Below, in pieces: positions 1 to 8,800 of a stretch of DNA of 9,552 nt. The translations under genes and the position numbers were made by a program. Numbering within the stretch: position 1 is the stretch's first letter; the number at the start of each line of letters is the position of its first letter. This DNA comes from Betaproteobacteria bacterium RIFCSPLOWO2_02_FULL_62_17 (GTDB lineage Bacteria > Pseudomonadota > Gammaproteobacteria > Burkholderiales > SG8-39). A model generated the notes under the pieces. The model had not been told where the DNA came from. It saw only the letters and a program-made list of their open reading frames with translations, and did no database searches. The stretch spans positions 1 to 9,552 of the forward strand of contig MEQV01000120.1 in the NCBI GenBank assembly GCA_001770355.1, read 5' to 3'.

Positions 1-122
1 TGATGCAGGTGCTCTACGAGGGCTTCAAGGACCCGAAGTACCGCCCTGCGCCGCTCCTGGTCGAGATGGTCGAGGCGGGCACCCTCGGCAGGAAGACCAG
101 GCGCGGATTCTTCGTCTATTAG
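1..122 (+). CDS. 3-hydroxyacyl-CoA (3-hydroxybutyryl-CoA) dehydrogenase, C-terminal fragment
   Basis: This is the 3' end of a gene that starts left of the window. The reading frame (codons from position 3) gives about 40 residues ending in a TAG at 120-122. The visible tail contains LYEGFKDPKYRP, then PLLVEMVEAGTLGRK and a terminal RRGFFVY. This is the typical end of the C-terminal domain of NAD-dependent 3-hydroxyacyl-CoA dehydrogenases, whose usual ending is LGRKTGRGFYxY. Members oxidise 3-hydroxyacyl-CoA to 3-ketoacyl-CoA in fatty-acid or aromatic degradation and butyrate or PHB metabolism, in the cytosol. The usual TGRG is TRRG here. The Rossmann NAD-binding domain lies outside the window, so substrate preference cannot be judged. 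Only 24 bases separate its stop from the next start, so read-through into the defence cassette is possible. Confidence 0.8.
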   Translation, partial: MQVLYEGFKDPKYRPAPLLVEMVEAGTLGRKTRRGFFVY

Positions 123-146
123 CGAGACAAGCGCCGCATTTGCTGG

Positions 147-1160
147 TTGAATCGCGCTCGTCCCCAGCCTCCCTGGATGAGCCGGATGCCGCAAAGATCT
201 TCGCCGCCCCCTTCGAAGCGCCCGGCGCCCCGCCGGCCCGGCCGGGCGCGCCGCGATCCCGATCAGCTCGCGCTCGGCGAGCGGCCCGCGGATCAGGCGG
301 AACTGTTCATCGATCGACCCGGCGGGAAGCAGCCGGCGGCGCGGCTCCGTCTGATTCAGGACACCATTGAGGCGATCGATTCGCTGTTCCACGAAGCGAT
401 CAGGACGCGGGGCCGGGCCGCGTTCGACGACTTCTTGGCGTTCGTCAGGCGATTCAACCGCTTCTCGGCGTTCAACGTCATGCTGATCGAGATGCAGAGG
501 CCCGGCGCAACGGCGGTCGGCGACCGCAGCCATTGGCGAACGATCGGCCGATACATCAAGCCCGGCTCGATTCCGATCGCGATTCTCTGGCCGTTTGCGC
601 CCGTGCGTTGGATGTACGAACTGAACGATACCTACGGGAAGGATGTGCCCCCGCATACCGAGGATCCATTCGCGGTCACCGGAAGGCCTCCGGGAGCGAG
701 TTGGGGTGCGACGGTGCAGGCTGCCGACCGGCGAGGCATCCGGATAGAGCTGACCGACCGCTGGGGTGACCGGATGGCGGGTATCGCGGGGCTGCTCCAC
801 GGCGGCGCGGACGGCGTAACGCTCGCCGCCGGTCAGAGGCGACACCGATGGCTTGTCCGGGTCAATGAAGCCCTGGACGCGGGGGCGCGCTTTGCCACGC
901 TGGCGCACGAGCTGGGCCACATCTACTGCGGTCACGTCGGAGCCCATTCAGAAGGATTCTGGCCGGATCGCTCGACGACGCTCAACAAGGCGCAGAAGGA
1001 AATGGAAGCCGAGGCGGTCGCGTATCTTGCGTGCAAGCGGATGGGCCTGGAAACACGCTCCGCTTCCTATCTGCGCAATCACGCGACCCCGGAGAACCTG
1101 CTCGCCATCAGCAAGCGCATGATCATCGAAGCGACCAACCGCATCGAGGCGCGCTCATGA
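147..1160 (+). CDS. ArdC/ImmA-IrrE-like zinc metallopeptidase
   Basis: The predicted protein has 337 residues. Residues 1-40 are a Pro/Arg-rich, low-complexity leader. Residues about 70-150, including FNRFSAFNVMLIEMQ and WRTIGRYIKPG, resemble the N-terminal DNA-binding domain of ArdC-type antirestriction proteins. A zincin domain follows, with HELGH at 254-258 (DNA from 906) and a downstream glutamate-rich EMEAEAVAYL at 285-294, where E287 or E289 would be the third zinc ligand. ImmA/IrrE proteins often cleave repressors. ArdC binds ssDNA and protects incoming DNA from restriction. Which activity applies here is unknown, and no adjacent Xre-type repressor is visible. The frame opens right after the upstream TAG. 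The TTG at 147 is the longest start. ATG at 177 or 186 would remove only part of the disordered leader. None has a strong ribosome-binding site, so the start is uncertain. Its stop overlaps the methyltransferase start as ATGA. No promoter could be recognised in the 24-base gap upstream. Confidence 0.85.
   Translation: MNRARPQPPWMSRMPQRSSPPPSKRPAPRRPGRARRDPDQLALGERPADQAELFIDRPGGKQPAARLRLIQDTIEAIDSLFHEAIRTRGRAAFDDFLAFVRRFNRFSAFNVMLIEMQRPGATAVGDRSHWRTIGRYIKPGSIPIAILWPFAPVRWMYELNDTYGKDVPPHTEDPFAVTGRPPGASWGATVQAADRRGIRIELTDRWGDRMAGIAGLLHGGADGVTLAAGQRRHRWLVRVNEALDAGARFATLAHELGHIYCGHVGAHSEGFWPDRSTTLNKAQKEMEAEAVAYLACKRMGLETRSASYLRNHATPENLLAISKRMIIEATNRIEARS
1146..1149 (+). promoter_or_regulatory. Ribosome-binding site deciding the methyltransferase start
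   Basis: GAGG at 1146-1149 lies 7 bases upstream of the ATG at 1157, a good Shine-Dalgarno spacing. It is embedded in the last codons of the metallopeptidase gene. It supports 1157 as the methyltransferase start, rather than the upstream in-frame ATG at 1031, which would overlap the metallopeptidase by 130 bases. Confidence 0.6.
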
Positions 1161-4100
1161 GCGCCGCTGCGGACGGCGCTCGCTTCGACGCAGACCTCTC
1201 CGAGCGCGAAGTTCAGGAACTCTCCAGCGCAGACGCCCTGGCCGCATTTTTCGCGCGTCTCGGTTACGACACCAACGCCCGCACCGTCCAGACGCCCGGG
1301 AATCTCGGGATCGGCACCGAGGGAACCCTGCGCCCGATCAAGCGGATCGAGCTGATCGCCGACCGCGAGGGGCTGTTTCAGGTTTATCTGTTCGAGCTGT
1401 CGAGCGTCACGGTCTCGCATACGCGCGCGCTTGCCCGCGCCTTCCGCAACCGCGCGGGAAACTTCCTCCTGGTGCTCACCAGCGACTACGAGCGGCTCGA
1501 CTTCGTTCTGCTGGAGCGCTACCTGCCGCCCGCCGCGCCGGGCGGCTCGATCGGCGAGCGGCAAGTGGGCATCCGCCCGCGCACGCTCACCGTCGATCGG
1601 CGCAACGCGAAGCGGCGCGAGCTGCGGGTGCTCAAGCGCCTGACCTGGACCGAGCCCGACGGTTTCGCGCAGCACGACAAGCTTCTGGCCGCCTATTCGA
1701 TCGCCGACTGGGGCGAGGATCACTTCAACAATCGGGCGCTGTTCTCCGACTACTACCTGCTCGAACGCCTGCGCGAGTTCCCGGAATGGCGCGAAGATCC
1801 GAAGCCCGCTTACGGGAAGCTGCGCTCGCTCTATCTGGGCACGTTCGAGCGCTTCGCCCGCAAGCCGGTCGGCGAGTTGAGGAAAGGGCTTGTCGAGCCC
1901 GCGCTCGCCGCGCTTGGTTTCGAGGCGCGCGGCGGCAAGATCGGGGCGAGCCACGAAACGCCCGACTGCGTTCTTCATGGGCCGGACGGAAAGGAGCCGC
2001 TCGCGTCGCTGCTCGTCTACCCCTGGGCGCGCTCGCTCGACGGCAAGGACGCCGAGCGCGACAACGAGACGCCCGACGAGAATCCCGGCGCCATCGTTGT
2101 CAGCCTGCTGGAAAAGAACGAAGTCCCGTGGGTGATCGTGACCAACGGGCGGCTGTGGCGGCTCTACGCGCGCCAGACGCATTCGCGCGCGACAAATTAC
2201 TACGAGCTGGACGCCGAGGAACTGCTCGCGGACACCGGAACGCCGGTCGCCGATCCCGGTGAGGCGTTTCGCTACCTCTGGCTGCTCTTCCGCCGCAAGG
2301 CCTTCGAGAGGCACCCGGCGCAGCGCGAGGGCAAGACCCAGAAGCTTTCGCTCCTCGACCGGTTGCTGCTGGAAAGCGAGGACTACGCCCGCGAGCTCGG
2401 CAGCCGACTGAAGGACAAGGTATTCGAGGAAGTCTTCCCGCATCTCGCGCACGGTTTCGTCGAACACGTGCGGGAGCAAAGCGGCACAAAGGCCGTGCCG
2501 CAGGAGGAACTGGACACCATCTACCAGGGCACCCTGACGCTGCTCTACCGGCTGCTCTTCCTGCTCTATGCCGAGGCGCGCGACCTGCTGCCGGTGCGCG
2601 AAGTGCGGGGCTTCTGGGAGGCGAGCCTCGCGCGCATGAAGAAGGAGATCGCGGAGAACGCGGCGGACATCGCGGACGAGGTCGAGAGCCGGCTCAAGCG
2701 TGCCTACCGCGACGACATCTATTCCCTCTGGGAGCGGCTGCAGCGGCTCTTTGCAATCGTAGACCTCGGCGACGCGGCGCTAAATGTTCCCTTCTACAAC
2801 GGCGGCCTCTTCCTTACCAAGCCGGACAAGGAGGACGATACGCTCGAGGCCGCGGCGGCGCGTTTTCTCGCCACGCACAAAGTGGCCGATCGCGACTTGG
2901 CGCGCTCGCTCGATCTGCTGTCTCGCACCATGGACGAAAAGCGCCACAGCCTCGTCTTCATCGACTACAAGTCGCTCGGCGTGCGCCAGCTCGGCTCGAT
3001 TTACGAGGGGCTGCTCGAATTCAAGGTCCGTATCGCCGACGAGAAGCTCGGAGTCACGAAGGAAAAAGGCCACGAAATCTATGCTTCGTTCTCCGAGCTT
3101 GACGAAAAGGAGCAGGTCCGCGCTGAGCGGGCCGGACGGGTCGTAAAGAAGGGCGCGGTGTACCTGGAGAACGACAAGCGCGAGCGCAAGGCCTCCGGCT
3201 CCTACTACACGCCCGACTACATCGTCGAATACATCGTCGAGCACGCGGTCGGCCCGATGCTCACCGAGAAATTCGACAAGATGCGCCCGAAGCTGCGCAA
3301 GGCGCAGGCCGAGCACAAGAGCTTCTTCGAGCGGCAGAAGGCGCTCGCGGCCAAGCGTATCGCCCCCGAGCCGGTCGAAAAAGCCGAGCGCATCGGCGAG
3401 GAACTGGTGGACGAGCTGTTCGATATCAAAGTGCTCGACCCCGCGATGGGCTCGGGCCACTTCCTGGTCGAGGCGGTGGACTTCATCACCGACCGCATGC
3501 TCACCTTCCTCAACGCCTTTCCCTGGAACCCGGTGCAGGCCTACCTCGCGCGCATGCGCGACGCCATCCTCGTCGAGGGCGAAAGCCAGGGCGTGACCCT
3601 CGACCCGGCCAAGCTCACCGACGTCAATCTCCTCAAGCGCCACGTGCTGAAGCGCTGCATCTACGGCGTCGACCTGAACCCGATGGCGGTCGAATTGGCC
3701 AAAGTTTCCCTCTGGCTCGACTGCTTCACGCTCGGCGCTCCACTGTCGTTCCTGGATCATCATCTGCGATGCGGCAACTCGCTCATCGGAATTACCGAAG
3801 AGCAGTTCCAGGAATCGCAAAAACGTTGGGGCCAGATGGATCTACTCGGCGGCAGCCAATACGCCGGCGCAAAAATGGCCGTCGGCGCCATGATCGCTAT
3901 CGGCGCACTGCCCGACATCACCCCCGCCCAAACTCGCGAATCGCGCAAGCAGTACGGAATCGCTGCTAGCGCACTTGCGCCGGTGAAGCGGCTGTTCGAT
4001 ATCTACACAAGTCAGTGGTTCGGCAACGAACCGAGGAAGGATAGAAAAGGTAGCCGAGCGACGGAGCTAAATCCTGCGCTGGATTTCTTGCGCGATCCGC

Positions 4101-5890
4101 TGTGTTCCGAGTGGGCGTCGAATCCGGCGAAGACGAAGCTCCCGGAGAATTTCAAGGGGATTGCAGGGAATGCAGTTGAAGCGTCAGCGAGGTTCCGCTT
4201 TTGCCATTGGGAATTGGAGTTCCCTGAAGTATTTTTTTTGGTGAAACCTGGAACAATTCAGCACATTGAACTGATTGAGGGGGCTGGGTTCGACGCTGTA
4301 ATTGGAAACCCACCTTATGGCCATGTGGGCGAAAGCCTTGTCCCACAGTTTTTTAATGAGCGTTTCGTTTCATCGAGCGGTCGTGCCGACATCTACTCCC
4401 TCTTCTTCGAGCAAGGGCTTAGGGTTGTTAGGGCTGGCGGGCGACTGTCATACATCACACCAAATACGTATTTCTCGCGTGGTCTTGAAAGTGGTCTTCG
4501 CGAAAAGATGCTGCGCAACGCCACATTCCTCATAGTTCAAGAGTACGGGAAGCAGGTGTTTGAGGATGCGCCCGACGTTGTGCCTGTCGCAACCGTAATT
4601 GCACGACAAGTGCCCGCCGTGGACCATCTTGTAGAAGTAAGGGCTCTGATTCGAAAACCCGTTGCTGATTGGATTGTTGATCGCAAATGGCCAATGGACA
4701 ACAAGGTACTTCAGACCTCCTGGCTGGGAAGTAGGAACGCGGTAATAAACCCTTCTGTTGAGCGCGGAGACGAGCAGATATTGCCGCTCATACATCTTGA
4801 GACGGTACCGTTTGGCGAAATCACGGATTCTTCAGCATGCATCGGCGTCTACGGGTACGCCGAAATAGCAGAAACTGGGAAATATCTCTCCAAACGCCCG
4901 AAAAGTACGAAATGGAAGCCCGCCCTTAAGGGACAAGACTTGGAGAGGTACGGATTCACGCCGCAAGATTTATACGTTCACTATGGGCCGTGGTTATTCC
5001 GCTCGCGCCAAGAGAAGTACTTCAATCAACCGAAATTGATGTGGCAGCTGATCCGCAAGCTGTCGATGCCCAGGCGACTGGTGGCAAGCTTGGACTTGGA
5101 GGGGAAATGGTATCCGATCGCGAACATCAATTCAGCAATCGCTATTGGCGAATATGCCTTGGAATACCTTGTTGCGATCTTCAACTCGCGTCTAATGAAC
5201 TATTGGTACGCGCATTCGTTTCATCGGGTCGATATAACTCTTGAAAGCATTAAGACGCTGCCGGTAAAGAAGGTGGTCTTTCATGGCGGAAGTGAACAGC
5301 GGAGAAAATCTCTAGAACGGGTTGGATTGAGGAACGGCAAGGTGGTAACGGCACAGGTGGCGAGCGAATCAATTCGATTGGTGGATGAATGCACGCACGG
5401 AAAGCCTCAACGATACGATATTGCTCATGACGCAATAGCCCATTGTGCTCGGCGATTGACGCAACTCAAATATCAAACAGTTCGAGACCAAAAAGCCTTC
5501 ATTGAAGGACTCGAATCGCGCCTTAGCTTCTCTTCACCAGATGCCCGCCTTGGTGGCATTGAGGCGTTCACAGGAAAAACGCGGCTTAAGGAGTTTTTGG
5601 GAAACTACGAAAAAGATGAAAAAGCTGCTACACATGAAGAAATTTTGGCGATCCTCGCAAAGAATCAGCGCCACTTTTCCTACGGCCCGGATGGCGACTC
5701 TTGTCGCAGAAAAATTAAGGACGACTATTTGGCAGTACTAGCAACGCTTGGGCCAGTCAGAGACGAGATGGAGCGATTAGACAAATTGATTGACGCACTC
5801 GTTTACAGGTTATATGGCTTAGATCAAGCCCAAATCAATGCGATCGACGGGGCGGAAGACAGTCCCGCCGCTGAGCTGGACGAAGATTGA
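1157..5890 (+). CDS. Eco57I/type IIG-like N6-adenine DNA methyltransferase with degenerate N-terminal nuclease-like domain
   Basis: The protein has 1577 residues. It is predicted to transfer a methyl group from S-adenosylmethionine to N6 of adenine in a specific DNA site. From the N-terminus: residues 1-130 form an alpha/beta region (LFELSSVTVSHTRALARAF at 78-96). Residues about 240-350 look like a PD-(D/E)xK or HSDR_N-type domain, ending in WVIVTNGRLWRLYAR, but without a visible E-x-K. A helical linker spans 400-660. The catalytic core has motif X GSYYTPDYIVEYIV at 681-694, SAM-binding motif I DPAMGSGHFL at 761-770, GVDLNPMAVELAK at 837-849, GNSLIG at 873-878, and motif IV NPPY at 1051-1054 (DNA from 4307). 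The target recognition region follows at about 1150-1370, with KGQDLERYG, PKLMWQLI and FNSRLMNYWY, which resemble the TaqI_C type. A charged helical tail completes it. The single chain carries its own specificity region, as in type IIG, PglX and DrmMI-like enzymes, and there is no separate specificity subunit. The start at 1157 has an RBS and a 4-base overlap with the upstream gene. Confidence 0.93.
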   Translation: MSAAADGARFDADLSEREVQELSSADALAAFFARLGYDTNARTVQTPGNLGIGTEGTLRPIKRIELIADREGLFQVYLFELSSVTVSHTRALARAFRNRAGNFLLVLTSDYERLDFVLLERYLPPAAPGGSIGERQVGIRPRTLTVDRRNAKRRELRVLKRLTWTEPDGFAQHDKLLAAYSIADWGEDHFNNRALFSDYYLLERLREFPEWREDPKPAYGKLRSLYLGTFERFARKPVGELRKGLVEPALAALGFEARGGKIGASHETPDCVLHGPDGKEPLASLLVYPWARSLDGKDAERDNETPDENPGAIVVSLLEKNEVPWVIVTNGRLWRLYARQTHSRATNYYELDAEELLADTGTPVADPGEAFRYLWLLFRRKAFERHPAQREGKTQKLSLLDRLLLESEDYARELGSRLKDKVFEEVFPHLAHGFVEHVREQSGTKAVPQEELDTIYQGTLTLLYRLLFLLYAEARDLLPVREVRGFWEASLARMKKEIAENAADIADEVESRLKRAYRDDIYSLWERLQRLFAIVDLGDAALNVPFYNGGLFLTKPDKEDDTLEAAAARFLATHKVADRDLARSLDLLSRTMDEKRHSLVFIDYKSLGVRQLGSIYEGLLEFKVRIADEKLGVTKEKGHEIYASFSELDEKEQVRAERAGRVVKKGAVYLENDKRERKASGSYYTPDYIVEYIVEHAVGPMLTEKFDKMRPKLRKAQAEHKSFFERQKALAAKRIAPEPVEKAERIGEELVDELFDIKVLDPAMGSGHFLVEAVDFITDRMLTFLNAFPWNPVQAYLARMRDAILVEGESQGVTLDPAKLTDVNLLKRHVLKRCIYGVDLNPMAVELAKVSLWLDCFTLGAPLSFLDHHLRCGNSLIGITEEQFQESQKRWGQMDLLGGSQYAGAKMAVGAMIAIGALPDITPAQTRESRKQYGIAASALAPVKRLFDIYTSQWFGNEPRKDRKGSRATELNPALDFLRDPLCSEWASNPAKTKLPENFKGIAGNAVEASARFRFCHWELEFPEVFFLVKPGTIQHIELIEGAGFDAVIGNPPYGHVGESLVPQFFNERFVSSSGRADIYSLFFEQGLRVVRAGGRLSYITPNTYFSRGLESGLREKMLRNATFLIVQEYGKQVFEDAPDVVPVATVIARQVPAVDHLVEVRALIRKPVADWIVDRKWPMDNKVLQTSWLGSRNAVINPSVERGDEQILPLIHLETVPFGEITDSSACIGVYGYAEIAETGKYLSKRPKSTKWKPALKGQDLERYGFTPQDLYVHYGPWLFRSRQEKYFNQPKLMWQLIRKLSMPRRLVASLDLEGKWYPIANINSAIAIGEYALEYLVAIFNSRLMNYWYAHSFHRVDITLESIKTLPVKKVVFHGGSEQRRKSLERVGLRNGKVVTAQVASESIRLVDECTHGKPQRYDIAHDAIAHCARRLTQLKYQTVRDQKAFIEGLESRLSFSSPDARLGGIEAFTGKTRLKEFLGNYEKDEKAATHEEILAILAKNQRHFSYGPDGDSCRRKIKDDYLAVLATLGPVRDEMERLDKLIDALVYRLYGLDQAQINAIDGAEDSPAAELDED
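3780..5835 (+). other. Low-GC mosaic segment within the methyltransferase gene
   Basis: Hand counts of 60-base lines give about 68% GC at 2041, 60% at 3661 and 3721, 52% at 3781 and 4261, 43% at 5461, 40% at 5581, 60% at 5821 and 72% at 7261. Codon choice changes with it: TTA, ATA, AGA, AAA and TTT are common here and rare in the flanks. The left boundary falls near the codons for the conserved GNSLIG motif, and the right boundary falls in the last 20 or so codons. The segment encodes motif IV, the target recognition region and the C-terminal helices. The simplest inference is that this half came from a different source by recombination. Both boundaries are estimates by eye. Confidence 0.75.
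4232..4239 (+). repeat. Eight-T homopolymer run in the methyltransferase coding sequence
   Basis: Eight consecutive T bases encode Phe1026-Phe1027 and the first two bases of Leu1028, about 70 bases before the NPPY codons. I traced both slippage outcomes. One extra T puts a TGA at 4267-4269 in frame, and one missing T puts a TGA at 4242-4244 in frame. Either removes motif IV and the whole target recognition region. Confidence 0.9.
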
Positions 5891-5892
5891 GA

Positions 5893-8800
5893 ATGCGGAT
5901 TCCGTATGTCATCGATAACGAGGAGCACCGGCTCGCGGACGTGCTGAACCAGGTGCTGGCCGAGCACGCCGGGCGGTCCCTGGACGTGGCGAGCGCGTAC
6001 TTCACAGTGGGCGGGTACGCGCAGGTGCGTGAGCGGCTCGCGGCGCTGGGGAGCTTCCGGCTGCTGCTCGGCGCGGAGCCGGCGCATGGCGCGGACATCG
6101 GGCTGCGGCCCGATCCCGGTCTGGTGCGCGGGTTGATGAAGCGCGATTTGGAAGAGCTGCCGTTCGACGAAGCGACGCTGAGGCTGGTCGAGGACCTGAT
6201 TGCGTGGCTGCGCGAGATGAAGGTCGAGGTGCGGCTGCATGCGGAAGGATTCCTGCACGCCAAGTGCTGGCTCTTCTACGGCGACCGACCGGGGCAGCTT
6301 TCGCTCTTCGATCGATTCCGTCCGGTGGTGGCGATCGTGGGGTCATCCAACTTCACCACGCCCGGCCTCACCTCAAACAGGGAACTCAATCTTTCTCACA
6401 AGGTGCTGCTCGATCCGGAGGAGGCCGAGGACCGCGACGCGGCGCTGGCGGTGAAATACCTTGCGGATCAGGGCGGCGGCGAGCGGATCGCACCGCGCAA
6501 CCGTCAGATTGTGAAGAGCGAGGTCGGCGCGCGCGCGATCATCGAGCTCGAGCGCTGGTTTCTCCGCCAGTGGGGGGCGAGCCGCGACTTCAAGGAAGAG
6601 CTGATCGCGCTGCTCGACGCGTCGAAGTTCGGGCGCGCCGAGTACACGCCCTGGCAGGTCTATCTCAAGGCGCTCTACGAATACTTCCGCGACGATCTGG
6701 AGGGCGAAGAGCTTTCGGCGACGCGCTCGGCGGTCGAGCTTTCGCAGTTCCAGGAAGACGCGGCCAAGCGCGCGCGCAAGATCCTCGCGCGCTACGACGG
6801 GGTGATGATCGCCGACTCGGTGGGGCTGGGTAAGACCTGGATAGGCAAGAAGTTGCTGGAGGACTACGCCTACCATCTCAGGCAGAAGGCGCTTATCGTT
6901 TGTCCCGCTTCGCTGCGCGACATGTGGCTGCGGGAACTCAATGACGCGACGATCTCCGGCACGGTGCTCTCGCAGGAGGAATTGGGCCGCGAGACCTTCG
7001 ATCCCCGGCAGTGGAGCGATGCGGACGTAGTGCTCGTGGACGAGGCGCACAACTTACGCAATCCGAACGCCAATCGCTACGGCAACCTGGAACGGGTGCT
7101 GGGCGCCAACGGCGGCCGGGGCAAGGACGGCGCTCGCAAGAAGGTGATCCTCCTTACCGCGACGCCGATCAACAACGATCTGTTCGATCTGCACAACCAG
7201 ATCGCCCTGATCACCCGCGGCGATCGCAGCTACTTCGCCGCCGCGGGGATCGGCGACCTGTACCGCTATTTCCTCCACGCGCGGCGCGAGACGCGCAAGC
7301 AGGCGCAGGGCCTGGCGCTCTACAACCTGCTGGAGGAAATCGTCATCCGTCGCACGCGGCCCTTCGTGCGGCGCGCGTACGCGGAGGCGACGATCCGCGG
7401 CGAGCCGGTCCGTTTCCCGGAGCGCAAGCTTCGGACCGTCAATTACGACCTGGAAGCGACCTACGGCGGCATCTACGAGGAGGTCGTCGCGGGCGTCGAA
7501 AGCCTCCAGCTCGCGCCGTACAAGCTCGAAACCTTCAAGAAGAAGGATCGCAACGATTTCGAAACCGGACGCGAGGAGGCGCTGGTCGGCATCTTCAAGA
7601 GCCGCTACCTCAAGCGCTTCGAGTCGAGCATCGAGGCGTTCCGCATCAGCGTGCGGAGGGCGCTCGCGTTCCTGAATACCTTCGAGACCTATCTCCTGGA
7701 CGGCAAGCTGCTGGCATCGGCGGACTTCCACCGGGCGATCGCCTACCTCTCGCGCGAGGACGAGGAGGACGACGCCACCCCCGGATCGCTCGCCGACGAG
7801 TTGGATGCGAACGAGGATGCGCGCCGGTATCTGGAGCGGATGGCCGGCGTCAACACGGCCGAGTACGACCTCCGCGGAATCCACCGGGCGGTGGAGCACG
7901 ACGTCAAGGTGCTGACGCGCATCTGGGAAAGGGTGAAGGACATCAGGCCGGAGAAGGATGCAAAGCTGCAACGGTTGAAGGAACTGCTCCGCGGCGAACT
8001 GAGGGGCCGCAAGGTGCTGGTGTTCACCTACTACAAGGACACCGCGCGCTACCTCTACCGGCACCTCGGGCACCCGGAGAATCCGGCCGCGTTGGCGTTC
8101 TGCGCGGAGCTGGGCGGTCTCAAGGTGAGGCGCATGGACAGCGGCGCTGACGCCAAGGAACGCCTGCGCATCGTTGAGGGCTTCGCGCCCAAATCAAACG
8201 GACGGAAGGAGTGGGTCGGGACGGAGCGCGAGATTGACCTGCTGATCTCGACCGACGTTCTGTCGGAGGGGCAGAACCTCCAGGACTGCGGCCTGCTGCT
8301 CAATTACGACCTGCACTGGAACCCCACGCGCATGGTGCAGCGCGCGGGCAGGATCGACCGGATCGGCTCCTTGTTCGAGGAACTGTGGCTCTACAACATG
8401 TTTCCGGATGCGGGCCTAGAGCGGCTGCTGCGGCTCGTGGAAAGCCTTTCGGTCAAGATCTCCGCCATTGATCAGGCCGGGTTCCACGACGCGAGCGTGC
8501 TCGGCGAGCTGGTGCATCCGCAGAATTTCAATACGCTGCGACGCATCCGCGAGGAGGACGGTTCGATCATTCAGGAAGAAGAGCAGGCGACCGAGCTCGT
8601 CAGCAATGAGTCGCTGGCACACCAGTTGAAGCAGATGCTCGAAGGTGGAGCGCGCGAGATGATCGAGAACCTTCCCGACGGCATTCACTCGGGGCAGGTA
8701 AAGCCGAACGCAAAAGGCGTGTTCTTCTATTTCCAGGCGCGGCAGGGCGAGGAGCGCTTGCACTTCTGGCGATACTACGACCTCAAGGACCGGACTATCG

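Noticed and set aside
1031..1156. Upstream in-frame ATG that would lengthen the methyltransferase by 42 residues
   Set aside because: It overlaps the metallopeptidase's conserved C-terminal coding region, and the added residues look like an out-of-frame shadow. The ATG at 1157 has a GAGG site and an ATGA overlap.
1079..2479. 466-codon open frame on the minus strand
   Set aside because: It lies antisense to the conserved methyltransferase N-terminal half. Its composition is that of a GC-rich antisense shadow and it shows no recognisable motif.
2780..3820. 346-codon open frame on the minus strand
   Set aside because: It is antisense to methyltransferase motifs X and I, which are clearly real on the plus strand.
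4448..4795. 115-codon minus-strand open frame in the low-GC segment, considered as an inserted gene
   Set aside because: The plus-strand methyltransferase frame is continuous through it, with conserved target-recognition features, so no insertion is needed.
7011..8150. 379-codon plus-strand open frame in another frame of the helicase gene
   Set aside because: It is very rich in Arg, Gly and Ala with no motif. The helicase motifs II and III lie in the other frame over the same bases.
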